Shown here in pieces: positions 19,938 through 29,255 of a stretch of DNA of 64,000 nt. This DNA is from Streptomyces sp. NRRL F-5123 (GTDB lineage: Bacteria > Actinomycetota > Actinomycetes > Streptomycetales > Streptomycetaceae): positions 1-64,000 of the forward strand of contig NZ_JOHY01000054.1 in NCBI RefSeq assembly GCF_000721495.1, written 5' to 3'. The notes under the pieces are model-generated. The model searched no databases, had not been told where the DNA came from, and worked only from the letters and a program-made list of their open reading frames with translations. Position 1 is the first letter of the stretch; the number at the start of each line of letters is the position of its first letter. The position numbers and the translations under genes were made by a program.

Positions 19938-22900
19938 TCAAGCCGGTGGGACACGCGTCTCACTATGTGATCGGCAGGACGGTAGCTGCACGGCGCGCCG
20001 GCTGACCTGCTCACGTGCGGTTTCCTGGGGTACGGGGCGGGCGCCGTCGGGGCCGCCGTGGCGGTCCGGATCACCCGGCAGGGGGTATCCGCCGCGGGTC
20101 AGCGAGCCGCGCAGCCGGTGCTCGTCCAGCAGCCCGGAGAAGGCCATGCCCTGGCCCTGGCCGCAGCCCATCTCGCGCAGCGCGTGCACCTGCTCCGGGC
20201 GGTCCACCCCGTCGGCGACGGTGCGCACCCCGAGGTCGGTGGCCATCCGCAGCAGCCCGCGGGTGATCGTCCGCAGCCGCGAGGAGTCGGCCATGCCCTC
20301 GACGAAGACCCGGTCGAGCTTGACGGCGTCCACCGGGAGGGTGCGCAGCGCGCCGAGCGCGGCGTGGCCGGTCCCGAAGCCGCCGAGCGCGATCCGCACA
20401 CCGGTGCGGCGCAGCTGGCGCAGCCGCCGCTCCAGCTCGTCCAGCGCCACGCCGGGGGCACCGCCGGTCAGCTCCACGACCAGGGCGCCGGGCGGCAGCC
20501 CGTACCGCTCCAGCAGGCCCTCGACGGTGCCGGGCGGCAGGTCGCGGTGCAGCAGCCGCAGCGCGGACAGCTTGACGGTGACGGGCACCCGGTGGCCGGC
20601 GCCGTACCGCAGCGCGGCCTGGGCGACCGCCTGTTCCAGCTGCCAGCGTCCCAGCTCCGCGGTGCGGTCGGTGTCCTCGGCGGCCTGGAGGAATTCGGCG
20701 GGGGTGAAGAGGATGCCCTGCGAGGAGCGCCAGCGCGCCTGCGCCTCGACGCCGGCGATCCGGCCGCAGGACAGCTCCACGACCGGCTGGTGCAGCAGGG
20801 TGAACTCGCCGTCGTCCAGCGCCTGGTGCAGCCGGGTCGCCATCTCGGTGCGGCGTACGGCGGCGGCCCGCAGCTGCGGGGCGTACACCTCGACGCGGCC
20901 CTTGCCGGCCTGCTTGGCGCGGTACATCGCCAGGTCGGCGTCGCGCATCAGCTCGCCCGCGGAGCCGCCGGGCTCGCCGAAGGCGATGCCGATGCTGGCG
21001 CCGACCCGCACCTCGCCGCCGTCCACCCGGTAGGGCTCGCACAGCGCGGCGCGCAGCCGCTCGGCGATCTCGGCGGCCTGCTCCTCGTCGGCGCCGCACA
21101 CCAGGACGGCGAACTCGTCGCCGCCGAGCCGGGCGGCGGTGTCGCCGGCCCGCAGCGCGCCCTGGAGCCGGCGGGCGGCCTGGGTGAGCAGGTGGTCGCC
21201 GGCCTGGTGGCCGATGGAGTCGTTGACACCCTTGAAACCGTCGAGGTCGACGTACAGGACCGCGGCCCGCTCGTCCCCCGGGCGGCGGCCGGCCAGCGCC
21301 TTGCCGACCCGGTCCAGGAAGAGCGATCGGTTGGGCAGGTCGGTGAGCGGGTCGTGGGAGGCGTTGTGCTGCAGCTGGGCCTGCAGGCGGACGCGCTCGG
21401 TGACGTCGCGGCTGTTGAAGATGAGGCCGCCCTGGTAGCGGGTGACGCTGGACTCCACGTTGAGCCAGCCGTCCTCGCCGCCGTGCGGGCCGCCGCGGTG
21501 GCCGGAGCGGATGCGGCACTCGATGCGGGTGGCGGACTCCTCGCCGGGCGGGGCGGCGAGGAAGCGGCGCACCTCGTGCACGACCCGGCCGAGGTCGTCG
21601 GGGTGGATGTGGGCGGACAGCTCGGTGCCGACCATCTCCTCCGGATCACGCCCGTAGACGCCCGCGGAGGCGGGGCTGACGTAGCGCAGCACGCCGGTGG
21701 GGGCGGCGATCATGATGACGTCGCTCGACCCCTGGACCAGGGAGCGGAAGTGGTTCTCCTTCTGGGCCAGCTCCTGGGTCAGCGCGATGTTGTCCAGCAG
21801 CATGATGGCCTGCCGGACCACCAGGGCGAGGACCACGGTGCTGCCGGTGAGCAGCACGACCTTGTCGCACTTCTCGCCGGTGATCACGTCGTAGAGGATG
21901 CCGAGGGTGCAGACCGCCGCCGCGAGGTAGGGGGTGAGGGCGGCGAGCGAGCCCGTCACCCGGCGGGTGGTGACGCTCGGGCGCAGCAGCGGCAGCTCGT
22001 GGCGGCCGACCCAGGGGGCGTACGCCATGAGCATGCTGCCGGCGAACCAGCCGGCGTCCAGGATCTGGCCCGAGTGGTAGTGCTCGCGCAGCAGCGGCGA
22101 GGTGAACAGCGCGTCGCACAGCACCGTGAGCGCGAGCGCGGCCAGCGCGGTGTTGACGGCCGCGCGGTTGGCGGCGGAGCGGCGGAAGTGCAGGGCCAGG
22201 ACCATGCTCACCAGCACGATGTCCAGCAGCGGATAGGCCAGCGACAGGGCGACCTTGGCGGTGCTCGGGCCGTCGTAGGTGGCGGCGCGGGCGAGCGCGA
22301 GGCTCCAGGACAGCGTGAGCAGCGAGCCGCCGATGAGCCAGGTGTCCAGGCCCAGGCAGATCCAGCCGGCCTTCGTCACCGGCCGCTTGGCGAGCACCAG
22401 CAGGCCGATCACGGCGGGCGGCGCGAAGAGCAGGAAGCAGAAGTCGGCGGCCGAGGTCTGCGGGACCGGGCGGCCGAGGACCACCTCGTACCACCCCCAC
22501 ACGGCATTGCCGAGGGCGGCCATCAGTGAGGACACCGCGAAGAGAACCCAGGCCGCCCGGTGGCCGGGGCCGCATCTGCGGGCGTACAGCAGCATCGAGA
22601 CGGCGGCGGCCGCGGCGGCGGCCGACAGCCCGAAGTCGCCCATGAAGGCGGCCACCTCGCCGCTGCCCCAGCCGAGCACCGCCCCCGCGGTGTAGCCCGC
22701 GCACGCCAGGCTCAGCAGGAGCTGCGGCAGCAGGCCGCCGGCGGCGCGCGACCGGCTTCCGGCGAGCACCGCGCCGGTGGTGGTCACTTCGGTGTCCCGT
22801 ACGCCGTGGCTGCCGGGCGCGCGGGACGCCGCCGGCGCGCGGGGCACAGCGGACGTCCGGCGCGCGGCCGGCCGGGTCGTGCGGTGCGCTGGGTGTGCCT

Positions 22901-23024
22901 GCCGGGGAACCGCCTCGGTCCGTCCATCGCCCGTCGCCCCCTCACTCGCTCGTCGTTCCCTCGCCGCGGTCGTCTGCTCCGCACGCGACGCCCCCGCTTC
23001 CGGACGATACACCAGAATCGTCAC
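19938..23024 (-). CDS. Membrane GGDEF protein with PAS domain and a degenerate EAL domain
   Basis: 1028 residues from GTG 23024 (a later start near residue 76-80 is possible because the first 90 residues are low-complexity and basic). Order: about 8-10 membrane helices (97-410), PAS domain (425-545), GGDEF domain (555-720) with intact RLGGDEF at 632-638 and an I-site RAGD at 625-628, then an EAL domain (730-980). The EAL part is degraded: EAQ replaces EAL (760), GGFGTG replaces DDFGTG (881), ELTGG replaces the ELTES metal ligand pattern, and ADGVD replaces AEGVE. It probably makes cyclic di-GMP but cannot degrade it; the EAL half may only bind it. Upstream of ilvB on the same strand. Confidence 0.9.
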   Translation of the reverse strand: MTILVYRPEAGASRAEQTTAARERRASEGATGDGRTEAVPRQAHPAHRTTRPAARRTSAVPRAPAASRAPGSHGVRDTEVTTTGAVLAGSRSRAAGGLLPQLLLSLACAGYTAGAVLGWGSGEVAAFMGDFGLSAAAAAAAVSMLLYARRCGPGHRAAWVLFAVSSLMAALGNAVWGWYEVVLGRPVPQTSAADFCFLLFAPPAVIGLLVLAKRPVTKAGWICLGLDTWLIGGSLLTLSWSLALARAATYDGPSTAKVALSLAYPLLDIVLVSMVLALHFRRSAANRAAVNTALAALALTVLCDALFTSPLLREHYHSGQILDAGWFAGSMLMAYAPWVGRHELPLLRPSVTTRRVTGSLAALTPYLAAAVCTLGILYDVITGEKCDKVVLLTGSTVVLALVVRQAIMLLDNIALTQELAQKENHFRSLVQGSSDVIMIAAPTGVLRYVSPASAGVYGRDPEEMVGTELSAHIHPDDLGRVVHEVRRFLAAPPGEESATRIECRIRSGHRGGPHGGEDGWLNVESSVTRYQGGLIFNSRDVTERVRLQAQLQHNASHDPLTDLPNRSLFLDRVGKALAGRRPGDERAAVLYVDLDGFKGVNDSIGHQAGDHLLTQAARRLQGALRAGDTAARLGGDEFAVLVCGADEEQAAEIAERLRAALCEPYRVDGGEVRVGASIGIAFGEPGGSAGELMRDADLAMYRAKQAGKGRVEVYAPQLRAAAVRRTEMATRLHQALDDGEFTLLHQPVVELSCGRIAGVEAQARWRSSQGILFTPAEFLQAAEDTDRTAELGRWQLEQAVAQAALRYGAGHRVPVTVKLSALRLLHRDLPPGTVEGLLERYGLPPGALVVELTGGAPGVALDELERRLRQLRRTGVRIALGGFGTGHAALGALRTLPVDAVKLDRVFVEGMADSSRLRTITRGLLRMATDLGVRTVADGVDRPEQVHALREMGCGQGQGMAFSGLLDEHRLRGSLTRGGYPLPGDPDRHGGPDGARPVPQETAREQVSRRAVQLPSCRSHSETRVPPA

Positions 23025-23118
23025 TCAGCGATAGGGTCTCTCTACTGAGCGTAACCACGAAGGGGTGGGCGTACACCCGCCGCAGTCGGCCGGTGCCGTT
23101 GCGCGGCGGGCGGCTCGC

Positions 23119-24087
23119 TCAGCCGGTCACGTGGACGACGTTCGCGAGGTCCTCCCCGCTTGCGAACCTGGCCAGTTGGGCGCGGATCAAACGCTGGGCC
23201 CGGGGCAGGAACGCCGATGTGCTGCCGCCAACGTGCGGGCTGATCAGGACGCCCGGCGCGTGCCACAGCGGGTGCCCGGCGGGCAGCGGCTCGGGGTCGG
23301 TGACGTCCAGGGCCGCCGTCAGCCGCCCCGCCCCGGTCTCGGCCAGCAGTGCGCCGGTGTCGACGACCGGGCCGCGCGCGACGTTCACCAGCAGCGCGCC
23401 GTCCCTCATCGCGGCGAGGAACTCCGCGCCCGCCAGGCCCCTGGTCTGCTCGGTCAGCGGGGTGGTGAGGACCACGACGTCGGCCCGCGGCAGCAGCGCG
23501 GGCAGGTCGGCCAGCGCGTGCACCGGTCCGCGCGCGGAGCCGCGGGCGCTGCGCGCGACCCGGGTGACCTCGACCTCGAAGGGCGCCAGCCGGTCCTCGA
23601 CGGCGGCTCCTATCGCGCCGTAGCCGACGATCAGCACCCGGCGGTCGGCCAGTGCGGGATAGAAGCCGCCGTACCACTTCTCCTCGTCCTGGCCGCGGAC
23701 GAACCGCGGGATGCCGCGCAGCGAGGCCAGGATCAGTGCGAGGGCCAGCTCCGCGGTGCTCGCCTCGTGCACCCCGCGCGCGTTGCACAGGCGCACGCCC
23801 GGCGCGAAGTGGTGCAGGTGCGGCGCGATGTGGTCCACCCCGGCGCTCAGGGTCTGGATGACGCGCACCGACGTCATGTGCGGCAGCGGCAGCGCGCCGG
23901 CGGTCGCTCCCTTCATGTAGGGCACGACGTAGAAGGCGGCCTCCGCGGGATCGGCGGGGAATTCCCCGGTGCCGTCCCAGTGGACGTAGTCGAAGGCGTC
24001 CGGCAGCCCCTCGATCTCCTCGGGCGGCAGGGACAGCCAGACCTGCGGCCGGGGGCCTGCGGCGGGGTCCTGGGTGATGTCGTTCAT
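23119..24087 (-). CDS. D-isomer specific 2-hydroxyacid dehydrogenase family protein
   Basis: 322 residues. Seen: IQTLSAGVDHI near the substrate domain, HEASTAELALALILASLRGIP, the NAD-binding Rossmann segment DRRVLIVGYGAIGAAVEDRLAPFEVEVTRVAR, VVVLTTPLTEQTRGL, the catalytic Arg in LLVNVARGPVVDTGAL, the Asp/Glu region ALDVTDPEPLP and the catalytic His in ISPHVGG. It reduces or oxidises a 2-keto/2-hydroxy acid with NAD(P)H; the substrate is unclear. The start at 24087 has no Shine-Dalgarno in sight and may be leaderless. Divergent from the next gene with 109 bases between. Confidence 0.88.
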   Translation of the reverse strand: MNDITQDPAAGPRPQVWLSLPPEEIEGLPDAFDYVHWDGTGEFPADPAEAAFYVVPYMKGATAGALPLPHMTSVRVIQTLSAGVDHIAPHLHHFAPGVRLCNARGVHEASTAELALALILASLRGIPRFVRGQDEEKWYGGFYPALADRRVLIVGYGAIGAAVEDRLAPFEVEVTRVARSARGSARGPVHALADLPALLPRADVVVLTTPLTEQTRGLAGAEFLAAMRDGALLVNVARGPVVDTGALLAETGAGRLTAALDVTDPEPLPAGHPLWHAPGVLISPHVGGSTSAFLPRAQRLIRAQLARFASGEDLANVVHVTG

Positions 24088-24196
24088 GGCCAGGAGGCTA
24101 GGGCACGCCCCGGCGGCCGGGAGCCCGGGCCGGTGGCGCCGTTCTGCGGGCGGCGCGGGCGGCCGTGTGCTTGGGTGGGGGACGGGACGGGGAAAC

Positions 24197-25450
24197 ATGA
24201 TCACGGCGGACGATTGGCGAGGGCAGACGGTGAGCACAGGGCGTCGGGGCCGGGCGCGCGCGGTCGCGCGCGGGGCGGCGGTGGCGGCAGCGGCCGCGCT
24301 GCTGGCCGCGGGGTGCTCGGGCGGGGCCCCGCCGGGCCTGCAGAACCCCTCGGCGTCGCACTCCAAGGGCGCGCCGACCACGTCCACCGCCGCGACCACC
24401 GGTGCCGCGCCGAGCGCCTCGGCCACCCCGACCACGCCCGCCGCGGCCGCCACCGGCAGCGCCAAGGCCGACGCCACGGTCGCCACGAAGCTCGCCGCTC
24501 CCTGGGGTGTGGCCCAGCTCGCCGACGGCACGCTGCTCGTGGGCTCGCGCGACACCGGGAAGGTCTCCCTCGTCGACCCGGAGAAGGGCACGACCGTACT
24601 GGCCGGCACCGTCCCCGGCGTCACCCACACGCAGGGCGGCGAGAACGGCCTGCTCGGGCTCGCCCTCTCCCCCGACTTCGGCACGGACCACCTGGTCTAC
24701 GCGTACTTCAGCACCGACTCCGACAACCGCATCGCGCGGATGCTGTACGACCCCGCGCGGTCGGCCGGCGACCAGCTCGGCGCCCCCGACACGATCCTGC
24801 GCGGCATCCCCACCGGCTCGATCCACAACGGCGGGCGGATCGCCTTCGGCCCCGACGGCATGCTGTACGCCGGGACCGGCGAGACCGGGGACCGCGGGCT
24901 CGCCCAGGACGTGTCGTCGCTCGGCGGCAAGATCCTGCGGATGACGCCCGACGGGCAGCCCGCGCCGGACAACCCCGTCCCCGGCTCCCTCGTCTACTCC
25001 CCCGGCCACCGCAACGTCCAGGGCCTCGCCTGGGACCCCGAAGGCCACCTGTGGGCCTCCGAGTTCGGCCAGGACACCTGGGACGAGCTCAACCTCATCG
25101 AGCCCGGCAAGAACTACGGCTGGCCCGTGGTGGAGGGCGTCGCGCATCGCGCGGGGTACGTGGACCCCGTCGCGCAGTGGCACACCGACGAGGCCTCGCC
25201 CAGCGGGATCGCCTACGCGGCGGGCTGTATCTGGATGGCCTCGCTCAAGGGCGAGCGGCTGTGGCGGATCCCGCTCGACGGAACGAAGGCGGCGGCCGCC
25301 CCGCAGGCGTTCTTCGTCAAGACGTACGGCCGCCTGCGGACGGTCGTGGCCGTCGACGACCACACCCTGCTCGTGACGACGAGCAACACGGACGGGCGCG
25401 GCACACCCGAGCCGGGCGACGACCGTATCCTCCGCGTTTCCGTGAGCTGA
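24197..25450 (+). CDS. PQQ-dependent sugar dehydrogenase-like lipoprotein (glucose/sorbosone dehydrogenase family)
   Basis: About 417 residues. A lipoprotein signal peptide with lipobox LLAAGC is followed by a Ser/Thr/Ala/Pro linker and a six-bladed propeller: TKLAAPWGVAQLADGTLLVGSRDTGKVSLVDP, GENGLLGLALSPDF, GSIHNGGRIAFGPDGMLYAGTGETGD, LGGKILRMTPDGQPAPDNP, YSPGHRNVQGLAWDPEGHLWASEFGQDTWDELNLIEPGKNYGWP. These are the soluble aldose sugar dehydrogenase (GSDH) motifs. It is anchored outside the membrane and oxidises sugars with PQQ. ATG 24197 or GTG 24230 could be the start; the GTG has GAGGG nearby and gives a standard signal peptide. Confidence 0.9.
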   Translation: MITADDWRGQTVSTGRRGRARAVARGAAVAAAAALLAAGCSGGAPPGLQNPSASHSKGAPTTSTAATTGAAPSASATPTTPAAAATGSAKADATVATKLAAPWGVAQLADGTLLVGSRDTGKVSLVDPEKGTTVLAGTVPGVTHTQGGENGLLGLALSPDFGTDHLVYAYFSTDSDNRIARMLYDPARSAGDQLGAPDTILRGIPTGSIHNGGRIAFGPDGMLYAGTGETGDRGLAQDVSSLGGKILRMTPDGQPAPDNPVPGSLVYSPGHRNVQGLAWDPEGHLWASEFGQDTWDELNLIEPGKNYGWPVVEGVAHRAGYVDPVAQWHTDEASPSGIAYAAGCIWMASLKGERLWRIPLDGTKAAAAPQAFFVKTYGRLRTVVAVDDHTLLVTTSNTDGRGTPEPGDDRILRVSVS

Positions 25451-25458
25451 GCGTTTCC

Positions 25459-25487
25459 GCTCCTGCGGGGTGAACGTCCTCAGGAGC
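25459..25487. terminator. Hairpin between convergent genes
   Basis: GCTCCTG and CAGGAGC form a 7-bp stem nine bases after the sugar dehydrogenase stop codon, in the gap before the convergent LAL regulator. Stem is short; moderate support. Confidence 0.5.
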
Positions 25488-25532
25488 GCGTGGGGGCACC
25501 TTCCGGGCGAAGCCTGGGGGAGAACTGCGCGG
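25488..25532. repeat. Copy of a dispersed intergenic repeat block
   Basis: GTGGGGGCACCTTCCGGGCG followed by AAGCCTGGGGGAGAACTGCG is closely similar to the blocks at 7351-7382 and 37099-37126. This is the common Streptomyces short intergenic repeat; no ORF. The remaining gap to 25616 holds nothing recognisable. Confidence 0.6.
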
Positions 25533-25616
25533 CCGGCCCACCCTCGGCAGAAGGTCGCGGCGCCGCCGCAGGAGGCACCCCGGAGCGGAGCGCTCACCCC
25601 GCGGAAGCGAGAACGC

Positions 25617-28600
25617 TCACCCCGCCGGAGCGAAGAGGTGGAGGCGGTGGGCGAGGGCGGCGGCCTCGCCGCGGGTGGCGACGGCGAGCTTGGCCAGGAT
25701 GTTCGACACGTGCACACTCGCCGTCTTCGGCGAGATGAAGAGCTCCTCCGCGATCTGCCGGTTCGTCCGCCCGTCGGCGACGAGCCGCAGGACATCGCGC
25801 TCCCGGGCCGTCAGGCCCAGCGCTCCGGCCGGGTCGGCGGGCTCCGCCGGGGCGGGCGCGGGGGCCGCGGGCGCGTCGAGGGGCAGCCTGGCCCGCGCGG
25901 CGAGCGCGGCGACGTCCGCGGCCAGCGGCTTCGCCCCGAGCGCGGTGGCGACCTCGTGCGCGAGGGCCAGCAGGGCACCCGCGGCCTCGCGGGTGTCGGG
26001 CCCGCGTCCGAGCAGGGCCTCGGCGTGCCGGTAGCGCACCGACGCAAGCTCCAGGGGCCGTTCCTCCACCGCGAAGGCGGCCTCCGCTGCGGCCCACAGC
26101 TCGGGCTCGTGGCGCCCCTCCGCGCGGGCCAGTTCCGCCTCGACGCGCAGCGCGTACGCCTTGTGGACGGGCGAGGGCCGCGCGGTCTCGCGGGCGGCGG
26201 CGCGGATCCGCTCCAGGACGTGCCCGCGCGCCGGGTCGCCGGTGAGCGGCCACGGTCCGTCCGCCTCGGCGGCGGCGCCGTCGGCGAGCAGCGGCCAGGC
26301 GTAGCGGGCGGTCCCGTTGGGGAATCCGGCGTCGATCGCGGCGAGCAGCCGGTGCCGCGCCTCCTCGTACCGCCCCTGGGCGGCGGCGAGCCGAAGGCCC
26401 AGGCCGCGCAGCGGGATCTGGTGCTGCGGCTGGGTGTCGAAGCGCAGCCCCTCGGTGGCGAAGGCGAGGCGTTTCTCGGCGGTCTCGGTGTCGCCGACGG
26501 CGAGCGCGAGGAAGCCCTGGAACATCTCCACGCCCGCGCACAGCACGTTGCCCTCGACGGTCTGGGCCCGGCGGGCGGCGGCGAGCTTGGGCTCCGCCTC
26601 TCGGAGGCGGCCCTGCATGAGCAGCGACTCGGCCTCGTTGGCGAGCAGCCAGGAGTTGGTGGCGTTGGCCACGTGGCCCGCGACGCGCTCCTGGCCCTCG
26701 CGGCTGACCCGGACCGCCTCGCAGGAGCGGCCGGCGCTCTCCAGGACGGAGGACAGATTGCCGTAGGTGCGGGATATCAGCCGCGGTGCGCCCCAGTCGG
26801 CGATCTGCCGGCGCACCTCCTCGACGACCGCGATGCCGCCGTCGACGTCGCCGGCGTCGGCCTGGAGCAGGCCGAGGGTGATGCGGGCGTGCAGTTCGGT
26901 GTCGCGGGCCCCGCTGGTCTTCGCCAGCTCGGCGGCCTGGCCGGCGATGGCGGTGCCCTCGGCGCCGGACTTGTGGACCATGATCCAGCCGGCTATCCGC
27001 ACCAGCACCTCGGCGTGCGTAGCCGACGGCGGCAGCCCGCGGACCAGTTCGCGGGCCCTGGCCAGTTCCTCCCAGCCGTCGCTGCGGCCCAGGTTCTCCG
27101 CGGCGTAGGCGCGCTGCGCCCAGAACCAGGCGGCCCGCAGCGGATCGTGGCTGCCGAGGCGCTCCATCAGCCGCAGCGCCCGCTTGGCCATCGTGTACGA
27201 GCGCTCCTCCTCGCCGCTGAGCCGAGCGGCCACGGTGATCTCGGCGAGCAGGTCGACGAGGTCCAGCGGCTGGTCGCTGGGGCAGTCGCAGGGCGGATAC
27301 GCCTCGGTGTAGTCGGTGGGGCGCAGCTCGGCGCGTACGTCCGCGGGCACGTCCTCCCACAGTTCGAGCGCGCGTTCCAGCAGGCGGTACTGCTCGGCGT
27401 ACGCGTGCCGGTGCCGCGCCTCGACGGCGGCGCTGAGTGCCGCGGGCAGCGCGCGGCCGGTGTCATGGGCGGCGTACCAGTAGTTGGCCAGCCGCACGGC
27501 GCGCTCGTCGGCGGGCACCAGCGAGGGGTCGGCCTCGACCGCCTCGGCGTACCGCCGGTTGATACGGCTGCGCTCGCCGGGCAGCAGGTCGTCGCCGACC
27601 GCTTCCCGTACCAGGGAGTGGCGGAAGCGGTAGCCCTCGCCGCTGTCGGTGGGCAGCAGGATGTTCGCGCCCACGGCGGTGCGCAGCACGTCCAGCAGGT
27701 CGTCCTCGCACAGCCCGGTCACGGCCGCGAGCAGCCGGTACTCGACGGTGCTGCCGCCCTCGGCGACGAACTTCGCCACCCGCTGGGCGTCCTCGGGCAG
27801 TGCCTCCACCCGCACCAGCAGCAGGTCGCGCAGCGAGTCGCTCAGTCCTGTCGCACAGCCGAGGCCCAGGCTGCAGGCCAGCTCCTCGACGAAGAACGGG
27901 TTGCCGTCCGAGCGTTCGAAGACCTTGTCGACGACCGACTCGTCCGGCGCGTCCGGCAGGATCGCGGTCAGCTGGCTGCGGACCTCCGCGCGGGTGAAGC
28001 GCGACAGCTCCAGGCGCTCGACCCGGCGCAGCCGGTCGGTCTCGGCGAGGAAGGGGCGCAGCGGGTGGCGGCGGTGGATGTCGTCCGCGCGGTACGTCGC
28101 CGCGAGCAGCACCCGGCAGCGCTGCAGCGAGCGGAAGAGGTACGCGAGCAGCTCGCGGGTGGAGCGGTCGGCCCAGTGCAGGTCCTCGACGACCACGACG
28201 ACCGTGCGGTTTTCGCCGAGGCGCTCCAGCAGGCGGACGGTGAGCTCGAACAGCCGGGCGCGGCCGTCCTCGTCGTAGGCCTCGCGCGCGGAGCCGTCCG
28301 GGCTCGCCAGCTCCGGGAGCAGCCGCGCCAGTTCGGCCTGCTGGCCGGCCGCGGCGGCGGTCAGCTCGGGCCCGAGCTGGCGGTAGAGGTCCCGCAGCGC
28401 GCCGGAGACCGGGGCGAAGGGCAGGCCCTCCGCGCCGATCTCCACGCAGGCGCCCAGCGCGGTGACCGCTCCCGCGGTACGAGCGGCGGCCAGGAACTCC
28501 TCCGTCAGCCGCGTCTTGCCGACGCCGGCCTCGCCACCGATCAGCACGGCCTGCGACTCGCCGTTGTGCGCCGCCGCCAGCGCCGAGGCGAGCCGTGTCA

Positions 28601-28781
28601 GCTCGGTGTCCCGGCCGATGAAAACGGGGCTGAACGACTGCGTCTGCACGCCCCCGAGCATGTCACGCCCGGGGGCGGTGCCGACACCCAATACTTTGCG
28701 CGCTTCGTCCGCCGTATCCGTTCTGGCAGCCGCGGCGGAGGCCCCGGCCCCCGGCGGGGCCTCCGCGGGCGCGACCGTCAT
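25617..28781 (-). CDS. Large ATP-binding LuxR-type (LAL) transcriptional regulator
   Basis: 1054 residues. N-terminal AAA/NB-ARC-like ATPase with Walker A GGEAGVGKTRL and Walker B VVVVVEDLHWAD, a helical TPR-like middle region, and a C-terminal LuxR helix-turn-helix LTARERDVLRLVADGRTNRQIAEELFISPKTASVHVSNILAKL. LAL regulators are ATP- and ligand-responsive activators. ATG 28781 is supported by a 4-base ATGA overlap with the stop of the small upstream gene, so translation is coupled; the open frame continues further upstream but would overlap that gene. Target unknown. Confidence 0.92.
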   Translation of the reverse strand: MTVAPAEAPPGAGASAAAARTDTADEARKVLGVGTAPGRDMLGGVQTQSFSPVFIGRDTELTRLASALAAAHNGESQAVLIGGEAGVGKTRLTEEFLAAARTAGAVTALGACVEIGAEGLPFAPVSGALRDLYRQLGPELTAAAAGQQAELARLLPELASPDGSAREAYDEDGRARLFELTVRLLERLGENRTVVVVVEDLHWADRSTRELLAYLFRSLQRCRVLLAATYRADDIHRRHPLRPFLAETDRLRRVERLELSRFTRAEVRSQLTAILPDAPDESVVDKVFERSDGNPFFVEELACSLGLGCATGLSDSLRDLLLVRVEALPEDAQRVAKFVAEGGSTVEYRLLAAVTGLCEDDLLDVLRTAVGANILLPTDSGEGYRFRHSLVREAVGDDLLPGERSRINRRYAEAVEADPSLVPADERAVRLANYWYAAHDTGRALPAALSAAVEARHRHAYAEQYRLLERALELWEDVPADVRAELRPTDYTEAYPPCDCPSDQPLDLVDLLAEITVAARLSGEEERSYTMAKRALRLMERLGSHDPLRAAWFWAQRAYAAENLGRSDGWEELARARELVRGLPPSATHAEVLVRIAGWIMVHKSGAEGTAIAGQAAELAKTSGARDTELHARITLGLLQADAGDVDGGIAVVEEVRRQIADWGAPRLISRTYGNLSSVLESAGRSCEAVRVSREGQERVAGHVANATNSWLLANEAESLLMQGRLREAEPKLAAARRAQTVEGNVLCAGVEMFQGFLALAVGDTETAEKRLAFATEGLRFDTQPQHQIPLRGLGLRLAAAQGRYEEARHRLLAAIDAGFPNGTARYAWPLLADGAAAEADGPWPLTGDPARGHVLERIRAAARETARPSPVHKAYALRVEAELARAEGRHEPELWAAAEAAFAVEERPLELASVRYRHAEALLGRGPDTREAAGALLALAHEVATALGAKPLAADVAALAARARLPLDAPAAPAPAPAEPADPAGALGLTARERDVLRLVADGRTNRQIAEELFISPKTASVHVSNILAKLAVATRGEAAALAHRLHLFAPAG

Positions 28782-28987
28782 GACGCGCTGTGCGCGCGCA
28801 GGTGGCGGCGGGGGGTCGGACTCTCCGCGGCCTCCCGGTCGGTTCGTACCGCCGGTCTGGCGGCGGTGCGGCGGGCCGCGGCGCGGCGCTCGGCCCGGGC
28901 GGACCTGGCCTGCTGGGCGAGGCGCCACTCGTCGGCCTGCCGCGTGAGGTCGGCCCTGCGGGCCTGGTGCAGTTCGTACGCGAACAT
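28778..28987 (-). CDS. Small basic protein (69 residues), translationally coupled to the LAL regulator
   Basis: ATG 28987 with AGGAG eight bases upstream. The product starts MFAYELHQARRADLTRQADE and continues as an Arg/Ala-rich predicted helix. I recognise this MFAYEL-type start as a recurring small hypothetical protein in Streptomyces. Its stop codon overlaps the start of the LAL regulator gene in ATGA, so the two are probably made together. Function unknown; the high Arg content would allow nucleic-acid or acidic-protein binding. Confidence 0.75.
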   Translation of the reverse strand: MFAYELHQARRADLTRQADEWRLAQQARSARAERRAAARRTAARPAVRTDREAAESPTPRRHLRAHSAS

Positions 28988-29110
28988 CTTCTTCTCCTGA
29001 GAGCTGGTTTCCTTCTCGGTGCTCCCAGCTTCGTCCCTGAGGCGGTCCCCCCACATCGGGCACCTGCCCGAACCCCGGCCCCGCGGGTGCCTTAGCCGCT
29101 GCGCCTACGT

Positions 29111-29158
29111 CCTTAGGCCCGGGCGAATGGGGCGCGCCCGCGGGTGAGGTGCCTAAGG
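29111..29158. promoter_or_regulatory. Inverted repeat in the divergent LAL/kinase promoter region
   Basis: CCTTAGGC (29111-29118) and GCCTAAGG (29151-29158) are perfect inverted copies 32 bases apart; a further GCCTTAG lies at 29089. They are in the 268-base gap between the minus-strand small gene/LAL regulator and the plus-strand kinase. Possible binding sites for the regulator; no promoter hexamers could be picked with confidence. Confidence 0.45.
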
Positions 29159-29255
29159 CTCAGTTCAGGCAGGCGCGTTGGCGCCACCGGCGGAAGATCG
29201 CGGGCCCACAGCAAGAGGCACCCCCGAGCGCACCCCCGGCGGTAAGTTGAGCGGC

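Noticed and set aside
25470..29000. Plus-strand frame of over 1100 codons opposite the LAL regulator
   Set aside because: Composition is Gly/Arg/Val-rich with no domain, and it spans two minus-strand genes and intergenic DNA. The regulator frame has Walker motifs and an HTH.
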